64,000 nucleotides of DNA from Margaritispora aquatica (taxonomy: Eukaryota; Ascomycota; Leotiomycetes; Helotiales; Discinellaceae), in NCBI GenBank assembly GCA_007644065.1, contig VJWN01000008.1, forward strand, positions 1,799,687 through 1,863,686, read 5' to 3'. How positions within the stretch are numbered: position 1 is the stretch's first letter; each line of letters begins with the position of its first letter. This document shows, piece after piece, positions 1 through 11,087 of the stretch. The notes beneath the pieces are model-generated. The model worked only from the letters and a program-made list of their open reading frames with translations. It did no database searches and was not told the DNA's origin. The position numbers were made by a program, and so were the translations under genes.

Positions 1-82
1 TTCCTTCAAATCGTTTTACTTGAAGGGCATCACGCCCAAATAGCAACGAGTTACAATAGAGAAAAATCCCAATTGAAGGAAA

Positions 83-1806
83 ATGTCAGGAGAAGTCTCT
101 AAAGCAAATATATCGAAGAGGAGGACGAAGGAGCCCGGTACTGAACGTCCGTCACGAGTCAAACGGACTGCTGCCCAGCTTGCCCATCTAGAAGACTTGG
201 TAGAAGAGAAGAAGCCAGGCAGCCTGTATGGATTTTTTTCAGTCTTCGAGCTGAATGCTCCGCCATCGAACTCCACGGAGGGCCGGTTTCCAGTCGATGC
301 CAAGGCCAAAACTACGCGATCATCATCCTCCTCCTCCTCAACACCCATGTCAAGTTCTGAGAGCATTCCAAACAACGCGAAGCAGGATTTTATGACCAAT
401 AACGCCGAGATCTTCTATACCCAGCGGCCAAACAACGCGACAACTCTGAACCCTATCATCAGCAGAAATGGGATTCAGTCTCTCACTGTCCATTGTCCTT
501 CGTCAGATTTATGCGCTAACAGAACAGCTGGCGTGCTGTGTGGTACGTTAGATACTTCGGTATCGATTCCCACCATTCACCACTCAGACCATTCATTTTC
601 GCCATCCAGCAACATGAAGACCATTCCTCGATATTCATCTTTTCCATCACTACAAAATTCACTTCCCATCCGCTCAAACACAACTGATGGGACTTCATAC
701 AACGATAACCTGTCACCGTCCAAAAACCAGGTCAATTCCATGACTGTACATGATACAAGAGCCGATGTTTTGTCCGAAGAGTTCCCCATCATGGAAGAGA
801 GCTGGAAATGGTCAAGCCGCTTCATGCTCTCAGGCCCCAGAGGCTCGGAGCTCGCCAGACTCGAGGACTGCCTCAGTGAAGACATTCCCATTCGAGCTAT
901 TCTTTATGGATGGGATTCCATCGGTGAGAGGTGGGAGTTACCGCCTTTTTGGCAGATTATTAGAATGCTGGATGAGACTATGTTTCACCTGTATGGACCT
1001 ATTGAGAGGCTGGGTGTGTTTTGGAACACACATTTGTTGATGAGGTATCATTCTGATCCGACGCCACAGAGGGCAACGACTTTGCCAAAATTCTTTAACG
1101 CCGAGTGAGTTTTGAGAGGATTGTGTGGATATTGATGCCGAAATATGCTAATTAGGCCAGGAGTGTCGATTTCGAAGGCGACTATTATATTGGCAACTTC
1201 CTGCCATGGTAAGATTCACTCGTCTCGCCTACTGAAAGGGGTTTAAAACTGATAGCATAAAGGCCCAGCATTCGCGAGATGACTAAGAACCCATTGCATC
1301 CATGTCGCTCGAAAAAATGGTTTCAAAAGGACCTTCAGACGCTGAAGCTACTATGGCCATACAGACTCGAGGACTGCTTCACTCGGAGTACGGATACGGG
1401 ACTTCTTAAACTCAGCGCCGAATTCAGTGAGCGCGCGCATGATCTGAATTGCTGGACCTTTGGGCCTGATATGTACGAGGAGTATCCGATCGTTATTGGA
1501 GCCGCGCCAAGCAGAGGGATGATTCCCGGGGCGCCAGGTTTGGTAGGTATGAGGGGTGCTGTGGTTGAGAGGGGAAAGAGGCCGGTGAGGAGGTGTGTCG
1601 AGCTTCAGCATTGGGAACATGCAGGTGATGGGGAGAGAAGAGTTGAAGAAGTCGTGGACAGTTCTAATGGAGAGGCGCAGAGGAAGAAGGCGGTACAGGA
1701 TGGGATTGGAACTATGGTGGAGCAGTACGGTCTTGATTACCAGAATTTGCATTGGAGAGAGGAACAGAGGGATGGCAGGAAGGTTATGTACTTTACTCTC
1801 TGGTGA
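83..1806 (+). CDS. DUF3425-type protein lacking a bZIP basic helix
   Basis: Three exons (83-1104, 1161-1208, 1263-1806) join in phase to give 537 aa. The C-terminal half has the DUF3425 pattern usually found behind fungal bZIP domains: a 'P(I)RAILYGWD' block, a Trp-rich stretch, then 'GNFLPWPSIRE' formed across the second intron. The N terminus starts like such bZIP proteins (KRRTKEPG, RPSRVKRTAAQLAH) but then runs into LEDLVEEKK, so the basic region and zipper are missing. The middle is Ser/Thr/Asn-rich and low in complexity. Family knowledge says these proteins are putative transcription factors. With no DNA-binding helix, this one may be a dominant-negative regulator, a partner protein or a decaying copy. 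No signal peptide or membrane segment is seen. Confidence 0.7.
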
Positions 1807-2263
1807 ATGAAGCTATCTTCTCTCATTTGCGAACCATCCTTTGGTCGATACAGCGAGAACACGCAATTTAGGAATTTCTAAACGGCTCGTGTTGACAATA
1901 GGCGTGTTACCGAGCCGTAAGCAAGAGATATTCGAGGAAGACAGTACGTCTCAGCAAGTCAGCATGGAGAGAATGATACTGGGTGTTAACCATGATGAAG
2001 GTTATGAAAAATTGTTTGAATCACCTTCTCAAGTTAGCACGAACTCAGCCAAAAGTACTATAACCAGCTGTTGCAAGACCCAGCAAAGTATAGCTAATTG
2101 TTGATCAAGATGCCACCTTAGAGGGGCTTTCGATGTTGTGAAAGTGGCCATCATACTGAACATAATAATTCTGCTGCAGCCAGAAATCACATCCTTTAGA
2201 TCAAAAGTAACAGCATCGTCGTAATATATATCAAAGAAATCAATTTCTAGGTTGCTTAGGACA
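1807..2263. other. Intergenic, no gene recognised
   Basis: Short ORFs only. It probably holds the 3' end of the DUF3425 gene and the lost C-terminal part of the truncated factor on the minus strand. Nothing in it resembles a fungal transcription-factor middle domain. Confidence 0.4.
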
Positions 2264-2803
2264 CTACTGACCGCCCGCGCCGAAATCCAATATACTCGAC
2301 GCCGCCCTCGAGACAGGTCTTTCAACGTCAATAACACGCGAATGCGTGTCTATTACCACCATCTCTACTTTATCCCTCATCGGTTCATCTCCCCGAGATG
2401 AAGTTGCCCCTCGTGTGCACTCTAGCTTACTTGAAACACAAGCCGGACACGGCGTTTGGTCTTCGCACTTCAGCCTGTGGCGACTACAACTCTCGCAAGC
2501 TATCTGAGTGCGTTTTGTTACGGTAGGAGTGACGTGTAGTGCGAGGCGTCGTTTGAGAATATCGCTGTGTTTGTCAGTCCCAGAGTCAAATGTATTAATT
2601 TGAGTTTTGGTAGGTCACCTGCGGGCAAATTCTTTCGGACAGATATGACATTTGTACAATTTCTCTGGATTGTGTCCTTGTTCATGCCGAGATAGATGCT
2701 CGCGACGGAGGAAGCTCTTGTTGCAAATTGGATCAGAACATCGAAATGACACGCTATTCAGTCGTCTATCCAACTTCGATATTTTTGTGATGTCATGCTC
2801 CAT
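2264..2803 (-). pseudogene. Truncated C2H2 plus Zn2Cys6 transcription factor
   Basis: Two exons on the minus strand (2803-2619, 2564-2264) with a 54-base GT-AG intron give about 161 aa. Visible in order are a C2H2 finger (CSDPICNKSFLRREHLSRHE), a second finger (CHICPKEFARRSDILKRRL) and a binuclear cluster (ACESCSRHRLKC, then CPAC and a final Cys). This is the known fungal class with two C2H2 fingers fused to Zn2Cys6, normally 700-1000 aa with a large regulatory domain. Here a TAG stop follows soon after the cluster and the rest is absent. In the second finger the first zinc-binding His is Arg (KRRLALH where KRH is expected). Both defects point to a pseudogene. A short DNA-binding-only protein is the less likely alternative. 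Confidence 0.65.
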
Positions 2804-3550
2804 GGTGGGTGTGGTTTATGTGATAGGTTCCGCCTCATCAGTAGAGCTATATCGGCGTGTGTATATGAAATAGGACTTCAGTTAAATTGGTAGTTTGGTA
2901 AAAAACAATGGGGGATTACACGTTGTTATCCCAATAAAAGCTTTGAGGAGTAGAACGCGTACACTTATAACGGAGTTATTATTAACCCCGAATTTCTCGC
3001 TTAGTCCAAACAGTACTGCCCATCTACTCGTTCAGTTTACGAGCATTGTTCATATTTCAGGGTTTCTGCTTTGAGACATATTTAAATGCCGAGCAAGTTG
3101 AAGGGATATTGCATTTGGGGAACATGCGGCGTGATTGCCAGAGCAATCCGATTCGTAGCCACGGAAGTAAGTGGGATGATGCTACGTCGAAACAGCCCCT
3201 TGAGATAACTCGCTTGTCCGCATCGGTGCAACTATATTGCTGTACGGAACCAAGTGGGATGGCGCAACTGAGCAATCAAATCTCGGGTCAAAAATTTTGC
3301 AGCCTGCCATTGAACTCGCGGGATCAAGTGGGATACATATGGAGGCTATTGCGACAAGCAAACTATTGTTGCAAGAAGGCAAGGCGGAAGTCGTGGGATG
3401 AAATCGGCTGATAGAGATGTGTACGGCACGAATGCTCATAGCAAGATGACGGCATGTCTGAGGATTTCAATGCTTTATATTGAACTCCAATGCCCGTGTT
3501 TTTATTTTCAATTCACGCTCGTCTAGCACTGTAAACCATCAGTACTCATC
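2804..3550. other. Intergenic with weak spaced repeat
   Basis: No recognisable gene. The phrase 'aagtggga' recurs at about 3168, 3250 and 3326, with a related 'cgtgggatga' near 3392. The spacing falls from about 83 to 66 bases. An open frame spans 3046-3411 but has no known motif and is not called a gene. Confidence 0.3.
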
Positions 3551-4414
3551 ATGCCAAAACAATTCGTCGTCATTGGAACCACAGGTAGCCAAGGAGGCGC
3601 TGTTCTCAACGCTCTCCATCAAAACGGATCAAGCAGTACTCATACCGTCTATGCTATCCACCGTAAGGCTGCCTCCGCTGTGAAGCTTCGACAAAAATAT
3701 CCATCCATCAAGCCCATCCTTGGCGACATGAATGATTCAGCTGCTATCTTCAACGCTATCGGCACCGCTCCTGATGCCGTATTCTTCATCACACCAAGCG
3801 ACGCCAAAAACGAGGTCGAGTTGGGCAAGAAACTGATCAGTGCCGCTGGAAGAGCGGGAACCAAGCACATCGTCATGGGAGGGATCGATCGTGGAGCTGG
3901 TGGTAATGTGCTGTCTGGTGTCGAGATCTGGGACACCAAGCATGAGATCGTAGCTTTTTTGCGCAAGCAGGATAAAATGACATACACTATCATTCGATCT
4001 TCTGCCTACCTGGAGAACTTTGTTCCAGGATTCATCGGCCAGGTGTACGCGAGCGTTTGGCGGGATTGCGTTGATGGAAACAAGATGTCGCTGGTGTCAA
4101 TCAAGGACATCGGCAGGACTGCTGCTAAAGTAATAGTGTAGCTAGAGGCTTATCTGAATGCGGAGATCAATCTCGCTGGAGATGACTTGTCATATGATGA
4201 AGCGAATCTCATTTTCATGAAGGAAAGTGGAGGCAAGAAGCTACCCACTGCCAACAAACACCTGACGGGGCTTATGGTGCCGATGATGAAGGAATTGAAG
4301 CAAATGACGGTGTTCTACAAGGAGAAGAGTACTGGCACAGTAGTGCAATCTGAGTTGATAAATTGGAGGGCATATCTTCACGAGAGTGGATATCTCTCTG
4401 GTAAGAAGGCTTAA
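3551..4414 (+). pseudogene. NmrA-like NAD(P)-binding protein, one in-frame TAG
   Basis: The reading frame starts with a Rossmann motif (VVIGTTGSQGG) and continues with NmrA-family features: a 'GDMND' acidic turn, 'HIVMGGID', 'TIIRSSAYLENF' and 'SIKDIGRTAAK'. After KVIV comes TAG at 4139-4141. The same frame then resumes as LEAYLNAEINLAGDDLSYDE, exactly the block expected next in this family, and runs to 4414, giving about 288 aa if read through. No GT-AG intron can remove the stop without deleting the conserved SIKDIGR block. NmrA-like proteins are redox sensors or SDR-type reductases. This copy has probably lost its C-terminal third by one nonsense change, most simply CAG to TAG. Confidence 0.75.
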
Positions 4415-4667
4415 TCCTGAGCTAACATTGTGATTAGTTATCAAGAGACTTGTGGGGTATATTCTCGTGAGAGTAATTTAGCTGTTGTATGTTTGACGTG
4501 GTGGCTTAGTTTGGAGAAATATAAATCTGTATTCGGGATAGCAAAAGACTCATGCCACTTGTGGTACCCAGCACCTAAAATTATTTTGACGTGAATGTGG
4601 CGCATTTGCGGCTGAAAGGAGCGTTTCCAGGCTGACACCTCAGCGCTACCATTGCAAGTTAAGACTG

Positions 4668-6575
4668 ATGGGCCTCATTTCATCGTTCAAGTTAGATAAA
4701 GTAGAAAACAAAATGATGCAAAAAGAAACATTTGTTGATTTCGAAGAACATCATCTAATGAATCCTTCCGAGAAACTTGGGCTCCTCGTCCTCTCGCCAG
4801 TTCGACATCCACTTGACGGTCGTCTCCAATGCCAAAATCTCGATGTCACAATCACGAGCGCGAACACCGCACACGACGCAAGTGGTGATAGTCATTTGTT
4901 TGAAATTCTTTCGTATTTTAATCCGCCACCAATTCCGCCAGCCGTTAATACAAAATGTCGCATCTGGCTCGACGGAGCACTCGTGCTTGTTCCCACGCCG
5001 ATGTACTGGGCTCTTATTGCCTTGAGAACTCGCAGTTCATACCCTCGCAAACTCTGGGTGCAGGAGGTATCCTCAACCGCGCGAGAGTGGCAGGAAGATA
5101 ACAAAAGTGCCGAAGAGAGATCTCAAGATAGAGTAGCAAAGTGGTGGTTTGAACTTGAGGTAGTGAAGCAGGCGACGGAAGTGATTGTGTTTCTTCATGA
5201 TGAGATGAAAGTTGGCCAATCTGAGACAATTTGTTCTAGGACCTTCGAGCTTATACAAGCGATGCTCAAGATTGGACGTTTCCTTCCATCAGAGACGACA
5301 CTTGAAGCGCGAGAACTCCTCAAATTCCTTCATGGCGAGAAAGTTTCGAAGGAAATCGCTGCAACAGCGCAGAACCTATGGAACGCAGTGATCGGAATTT
5401 GTGACATGAAGTGTTGGAACCAGATTTCGACGCTACGACTCTTGTCTTTCGCCCGCTCGGTGAAATTACAGAATGGAAATGAAATGATGTCTGGAGATGA
5501 CTTCGCAGTGTTTCTGTCGCAATACACCAACTTGTTTGAAAAGCGACTTTCTGAATGTGCTTCGGACAAGCAACTTTGGATGGTGAGAAGGTTCCTGATG
5601 CACACAAAGAACCCTTTGGGCCAAAATTATCGAACAAGCCTTCTGAATTTGCTGTACCTATCGAGGGATAGCTTGTGTGCAGATGGCAGAGATATACTAT
5701 TCAACATCATCCCATTAGCAACTGACATCGATGAGTCGGATGTCACATTTGATTACACGAGTCCTCTGTTCCGTTTGTACTTGGAGGTTGTGGAGCACTT
5801 TCGGCTGAAGGAGCAGCAAACAGCTACAAAAAAAATACTGGCTGTAAGCCAGGCCTTGCAATACGCAATTTTAGGGCCCAATTTTAGTAACACGGCATTT
5901 GAAAAAATGTCCTCTTCAAGACAAGCCTCGCCAAGAACAGTACGCTTCAAGTTGCAAGGAATGCCGAAGGGCAAAGTCGTGGGTATATCAGCAAACCCCG
6001 AAGATCTCTTAGGATACATGATCGCCATGGAAGCTATTCAACGCTCGGAACTTTCTAGAATGTATCACTCCTTATTCAGAAGTGACTTCAAAAGAAATCC
6101 TCAGCCGTGGCGAGACTTGCTCGTCAAGACATGGGAGATGGACAGTGGTAGTTTTGCGCTCTTCGAAGATACGGGGCAAGAACAGAACGCATCATTGACT
6201 GGTATTGGTATGGTAATGTATATTACAGAGGATATGGAGCTCGGAATAGCTCCTCGTGGAATTCGGAATGGAGACATCTTGTTTCGCTTCGACGGCGAGG
6301 AAGCTGCTCCTTTCGAAGCCATTGTACGAGAAGTGACTGGAGGTGCTGAGAACAAAAAACAGTCTCACCTCAAAGTTATTGGCCGAGCACGCTCAAAAGA
6401 ACAGGCAACTTTCCAGCAAGCTTTTAGAGCATACATCACGGAGAAGGAAAAACAAGTCGAAGTAACAAAACCGCACCCAAAGTGGTCGAGTCGAGAAGTA
6501 AAGACGCGTCTGAGAGATGTGGAGATTAGCGTACAAGAGCTTCAAGCACTGACTTGCCCATTGCGATGTAAATGA
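4668..6575 (+). CDS. Diverged heterokaryon-incompatibility (HET) family protein
   Basis: Single exon, 635 aa. The start has the block seen before HET domains (LLVLSPVRHPLDGRLQC), followed by a weak version of the 'ALSY.WG' block (FEILSYFNPPPIPP) and IWLDGALVLVP. The normally invariant 'W(I)DA(L)CINQ' core reads LWVQEVSSTAREWQEDN. The C-terminal half keeps the family's 'LGIAPRGIRNGDILF' segment and ends LQALTCPLRCK. The related pseudogene at 8987-11087 has LQMLTCPLRC near its end. HET proteins trigger cell death after non-self fusion. Loss of the core with a fully open frame suggests a repurposed or decoy protein rather than simple decay, though slow pseudogenisation is possible. I chose the first ATG; 4713 or 4716 would also serve. 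Confidence 0.7.
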   Translation: MGLISSFKLDKVENKMMQKETFVDFEEHHLMNPSEKLGLLVLSPVRHPLDGRLQCQNLDVTITSANTAHDASGDSHLFEILSYFNPPPIPPAVNTKCRIWLDGALVLVPTPMYWALIALRTRSSYPRKLWVQEVSSTAREWQEDNKSAEERSQDRVAKWWFELEVVKQATEVIVFLHDEMKVGQSETICSRTFELIQAMLKIGRFLPSETTLEARELLKFLHGEKVSKEIAATAQNLWNAVIGICDMKCWNQISTLRLLSFARSVKLQNGNEMMSGDDFAVFLSQYTNLFEKRLSECASDKQLWMVRRFLMHTKNPLGQNYRTSLLNLLYLSRDSLCADGRDILFNIIPLATDIDESDVTFDYTSPLFRLYLEVVEHFRLKEQQTATKKILAVSQALQYAILGPNFSNTAFEKMSSSRQASPRTVRFKLQGMPKGKVVGISANPEDLLGYMIAMEAIQRSELSRMYHSLFRSDFKRNPQPWRDLLVKTWEMDSGSFALFEDTGQEQNASLTGIGMVMYITEDMELGIAPRGIRNGDILFRFDGEEAAPFEAIVREVTGGAENKKQSHLKVIGRARSKEQATFQQAFRAYITEKEKQVEVTKPHPKWSSREVKTRLRDVEISVQELQALTCPLRCK

Positions 6576-7661
6576 AATGTGTAGAAAGATATTAAACTCT
6601 TATTTTGATCTCCCAACACCCATACCATTTACCCAAGTCTTGTCTGAAAAGTACCTGAGCCAGATGTTGAATGTGCAACTTGGTAGGACACATCCTGAGA
6701 CGTTATTATTCGCCAACCCTGTTTTTCTTGTTGTCGAGGAATGGAGATCACTTATGCTTGATACTCGGATGTTGTCTCTTTGTGCCATTTAGAACCGCTG
6801 ATTAATATTTGCATTCCATTCAATCTCTGTTTATAAAATCAAAAATTGGCTCGTATCGAGTAAAATATTGGCATCGTTTTGCATATGGCACTATACATGG
6901 TTGTTGATGTGGTGCATTTGAGAGTGAGTTGATCTCGAAGATCCAGTGGTTTCACGTCTTCAAAACTTACCTGAATGTCTCGCAGACTGAACGTAGATTT
7001 AACAACTCCCGGCGACCTTCATATTCGAGATCTGAGTTGATCTGTATCGCTTTGATGGAGGTATTACTGTTATTATGCTTCCGTTGTAGGGACTCATTCA
7101 GAACGCCATAACGCGTTTGCAACAGTTTCAGAAGAAGTATCTGCACCAGATTTTAGTACTACATCACAAAATAGTTTAGACGAAGTTCTGCAAGTATGAC
7201 AACATAATTATAAATGGATGTTGTTGACACATCTATACTCATCCTATCAAGCACTAATTTGCTTCGAAATGTTCGGCAATTTTTGATTAGCAAGTCACAT
7301 GATTTGCCCCCTGTTGTGAGGTAGATTATTGTTCTTTCAACTGCCCCAATCATCCCATGATCTTGTTATATCCTCATGGATATACGCCAAGCGAACCAAA
7401 CAGTATTCGGAAACGTCATATGCAAGCAGTGCAAGTTGTAGCCTTGACCAAGCAGATGAATCCAGGCAAGTCTTACAAAGTGAGCTAGAGTACCAGTCAT
7501 GAAGTCATGGAATAATATTGGAGCTACTTGGACAATGTTCAAAGATCTTACATTTTCTCAGATTTCTTTACTATTACTTCAGCAAATTCTTCCGTTCCAG
7601 ATTTGAGTAGAAGATCTAGCTTTGTAAGATCTCACATTCCACCTGACACTTCGTTGCCATC
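6576..7661. other. Intergenic with a TPR-like fragment
   Basis: No complete gene. A short frame around 6646-6750 reads EKYLSQMLNVQLGRTHPETL and resembles one kinesin-light-chain-type TPR of fungal NLR proteins. The remainder is AT-rich with only short ORFs. Confidence 0.35.
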
Positions 7662-8582
7662 ATGTCTCCTCATCTTGTCGCCGTAGTCACAGGCTCAAAT
7701 AGAGGCATTGGAGAAGCTATCTGTTCAACACTAGCCTCCCACTCAAGTTCCGAACCTCTCGTTATTTATGCAACTTCACGCTCAGGTGATGATCTAGCTA
7801 TTAAACTCAGGTAAGTTTTGCTCCATTGATTCTATCTCATGAATCACGTCCATGTCCTCAAACCTACTTCGAACGTGTAATAAAATGGTTACAGGAACGA
7901 CAACCAGGTTCGATATGCAAAGCTAGATATATCCTCTTACTCCTCAATTTCAACCTTCGTCACTTCAATGCTCAAGTGGGAACATCAGATTAATATCCTT
8001 ATCAACAATGCGGGCATCAACATGGACAGCGATTATAACTTTTTCAACGCCACCAAAACTTTTGATCTTAACTACCGCTCAACACGGCAAGCATGCGAAC
8101 TGTTCCTATGTGAGGGCAAGATGTCTAGCACGCCAGGTGCACGAATCGTAAACATCACTTCTGGTGCTAGCCAGCTCACAAACTACTCTCCACCCATCGT
8201 TTGTCGGCTACAAAATGCACAGATGACATTTGCAGAGCTAGATGCTATGGTTGAGAACTACCTCTCAGCTGTAAAAGATGGAAAAGAAAAGGAGAGTGGC
8301 TGGAATCATATCAATGCTTCCTACAGTGTTAGCAAAGCATTCCTCAATGCTGGTACTTTCATTCTCGCTAGAGAGAACCCAGATGTGTTGATAAACTGCT
8401 GTTGCCCGGGATAGGTGCATACAGATATGGGGAGCCAGGTAGGAAGTGGAGGAAAAAGTCCTGTCGATGGTGCTAAGATACCAGTCCGTTTAGCTGTTGA
8501 AGACATTGAGACAATTTCGGGAAAGTACTGGGCAAATGGAAATGTGAAGGATACTGGCGACGGGGAAGTGAAGGATTGGTAA
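7662..8582 (+). pseudogene. Short-chain dehydrogenase (carbonyl-reductase type), one in-frame TAG
   Basis: Exon 1 is 7662-7810 and exon 2 is 7895-8582, with a GTAAGT...CAG intron of 84 bases. The protein has the classical SDR signs: cofactor motif TGSNRGIG near residue 11, NNAG, and the catalytic YSVSK. The frame is broken by TAG at 8412-8414 in the block where relatives read 'CCCPGWVDTDMG'. Here it is CCCPG-stop-VHTDMG, so a Trp codon TGG has become TAG. The same frame then continues with an ordinary SDR tail (DGAKIPVRLA) to TAA at 8580-8582, about 279 codons in all. Truncation falls after the catalytic residues, so a shortened product cannot be excluded, but the tail contributes to fold and substrate pocket in this family. 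Confidence 0.75.
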
Positions 8583-8986
8583 GCCTTCGTGCTCCTGCAA
8601 TTTTATAACATAGAAAAATGCATAACTCATTAAGCATAGGCTAGCAGACTGCGTCCGTGTTGAACTCTACTTCCTCAAGCCAAGTAGTTTATCCTGTTTG
8701 ATATCTCTGGTGAACTGAAGCTTAGTCGCAGGCTTTCTGTCTCTTGTTATTGAGAACAGGTTGTCATGATTTATAATAAGCAAAATAAAAGGCTGTAATC
8801 ACAATGGGAAATTATGCCCGCCAATTCGCCTCGCGTATTGCCGCCCCTCCCCATACAAATAGTTGGCTATGGTCTATATAGCCTTGTCTTAAATATGTAT
8901 TCTCATCATCAATATCTGCTGCTATAGTGCTATTTTTATTGTGGATGTTCAAGAGCTTTATATTCTCTTCCCCTCGCAATGGTTGT
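8583..8986. other. Intergenic, promoter side of HET pseudogene
   Basis: No coding signal. A TATA-like 'ctatatag' lies near 8874, about 110 bases before the chosen HET start. Confidence 0.3.
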
Positions 8987-11087
8987 ATGATGTCGTCTTG
9001 TATCTATAACCCATTGTCTATATCAAGAAAGGAGATTCGACTGTTGATGATCCAACCTGATCGGCACCCTCTCGACAATAGGCTACAATGCTCGCTCCTG
9101 AAGGACTCTCTGAGCAATAGCCCACTTCCACTCTATAAAGCATTATCTTACGTGTGGGGTCCACAAGACTCACTGGGTTTGAGGATATGGCTCAACAATG
9201 TCTTAGTTCCGGTTCGCCAAAATTTACTTCTCGCGCTCAGAGCCTTACAAGCATGGGCTAAGAGTAACTCGGATGAGGAGAAGAGCCATGTGTTCTGGAT
9301 CGACGCACTGTGCATCAACCAAGATGATATACTTGAAAGGGGAGAACAAGTCTCTATCATGGGCGAGATTTATCGATCCTCGCGATGTGTGCTGTCTTGG
9401 CTCGGCACGGATGATGATCAAGAATCTCGAGATGTACAGCTCGACATAACGAGGCGCCAAATAGTTACAGCTTCGATTCCGATTTTCCAATTCATAAGAT
9501 ATGCTGTACTGAGCGAGAGTGACATTTCACATCAGTTCCAACTGCGGTGCCTCTTGGCAAATGGAAGACTACCCACAGAGGAAGAAGAGTACACAGCCCA
9601 TCAGAATATCGCCGATTCTTTAGGATTTACTCATCTCAGCCATACATAGTGGCAGTCGAACAGGCACTTGCTAGCAACCGGAAACTGGGAGCTCTCAGAA
9701 CAATGGAAACAAATCATACACGCCGAATACTGGCAACGGCTATGGATCGTTCAAGAAATATGCCTGGCGCCCAGTCTTCGGCTTCTGTATGGTACTGATT
9801 GCATTACCTGGCTTGACTTTCACTTCGTTTCGGGGAAAACGCGCCTTGATCGCAATCCTTTCTGCTGGAAAGACTTTACCCAATATCAGCGTCTGTGGAA
9901 ATTCAATAGCATGCGTGTGAGCAACGCTGAATAGGACTTAAGTGCCACCAGTCTCTTAAAGCTTCTAGAACTATCCAGCAATAGTCTCTGTCAAGATCCC
10001 CGTGATAAAGTGTTTGGTATTCTCGGTCTGACTTCTGAACTCCGAGAGGGCGATATACCAGTAGATTACAATGCGTCTCTATTCTCGATTGGTTTCTCTG
10101 TCTTCACAGAGTTTAGAAGATCTTCAGACCTGAGACCAGCTCAAACGGAAAATGAGATTCTCTATCTACTTCGGGCGTTACAAGAGTCCTTTCTCAAGCC
10201 ACATTATAAAGCTGAAGCATATCTGGAGTTGCAACAAAGCCGTCGAGAGTTCTCGCAGTCACTAGCGAACAAATCCACCTTGCTGGAGGAACCATCTGAA
10301 GTTTCGCTATTATGCAAGGGTACGGCCATTAGGATTGTCAGTGTTGGACAATCACTCGTAGAACTATGTGGCCCCGAAGACATAAATATTGAGACCGAAG
10401 GTCCGGACTTCTTGGCCGCAGAAGGTGACTGGAAGAGGGTCATGAGAAGGGTCTGGTCCGTATCTCAGGATTGCTTTTCCAGGTTCACGGCGAGTCCAGA
10501 ACTTGCAAATAGAATAGCAATAAGGCAAAAACGACAGCACGAGGCCCGTGAGATAGGAAAGCATCATTTTCGGGTTCCGGAAGCACAAGAACCAAGCGTA
10601 TTGCCAACCGAGTCGATAACCAGCACAGTGCTACCACGCATCTCGTGTAAGACTCACGAGCAGGGGTCTGAGGAGGACGGGGAGTCAGTGAAGGACTATC
10701 ATTATTCAGAACCCAGGACAATAGAATAGGTCTCGCGCCCTTGGGTATCCAAGCGGGTGATCTGCTATGGTACCCGAGTTCAGAGCCCACATGATCATCC
10801 GGCCATGGATCCAAACCCCAATGTTCGACTTGTTTAGAGTGCATGGTCGCGCTATGATAGAGAATATTGCTTATAGGAGCTTATGTATCACCAAGTCTTC
10901 ATCGGTTTTCACGCCACAGGAAGCTATATCTTTGCCCCGGTCGGAACGCTTCCATCTCGCAGATGTTAGGGTATGGGTTGATTTTCCGGTTCTGCAGATG
11001 CTTACTTGTCCGTTGCGGTGTGAGAGGGCGGATCAGCCCACGCAAAATAAACCTGTATATGATTCCGGAGTATATGCCGGAAACTGA
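8987..11087 (+). pseudogene. HET-domain protein, broken by two TAG codons and a later frame change
   Basis: The N-terminal part is a textbook HET domain: IRLLMIQPDRHPLDNRLQC, YKALSYVWG, FWIDALCINQDDILERGEQV, MGEIYRSSRCVLSWLG. In the same frame TAG stops occur at 9647-9649 and 9932-9934. After each the family sequence resumes (EYWQRLWIVQEICLA, then DPRDKVFGILGL). Near 10727 another TAG appears. A weak 46-base intron (GTCTGA...TTCAG) could restore the frame to IGLAPLGIQAGDLLWYP, but a stop follows at once and the C terminus (FRVHGRAM, LQMLTCPLRC) lies in yet another frame. At least three lesions make it a pseudogene. Its N-terminal HET domain of about 220 aa could still be translated alone. Confidence 0.8.

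Noticed and set aside
3046..3411. 121-codon ORF with recurring KWDD/SWDE-like words
   Set aside because: The words come from a weak DNA repeat; no protein family fits.
3551..11087. TAG read as an amino acid (altered code or readthrough)
   Set aside because: ArgJ, GCN2, the UIM protein and the lactate-type dehydrogenase in this window all end in TAG at the expected C terminus, so TAG is a normal stop here.
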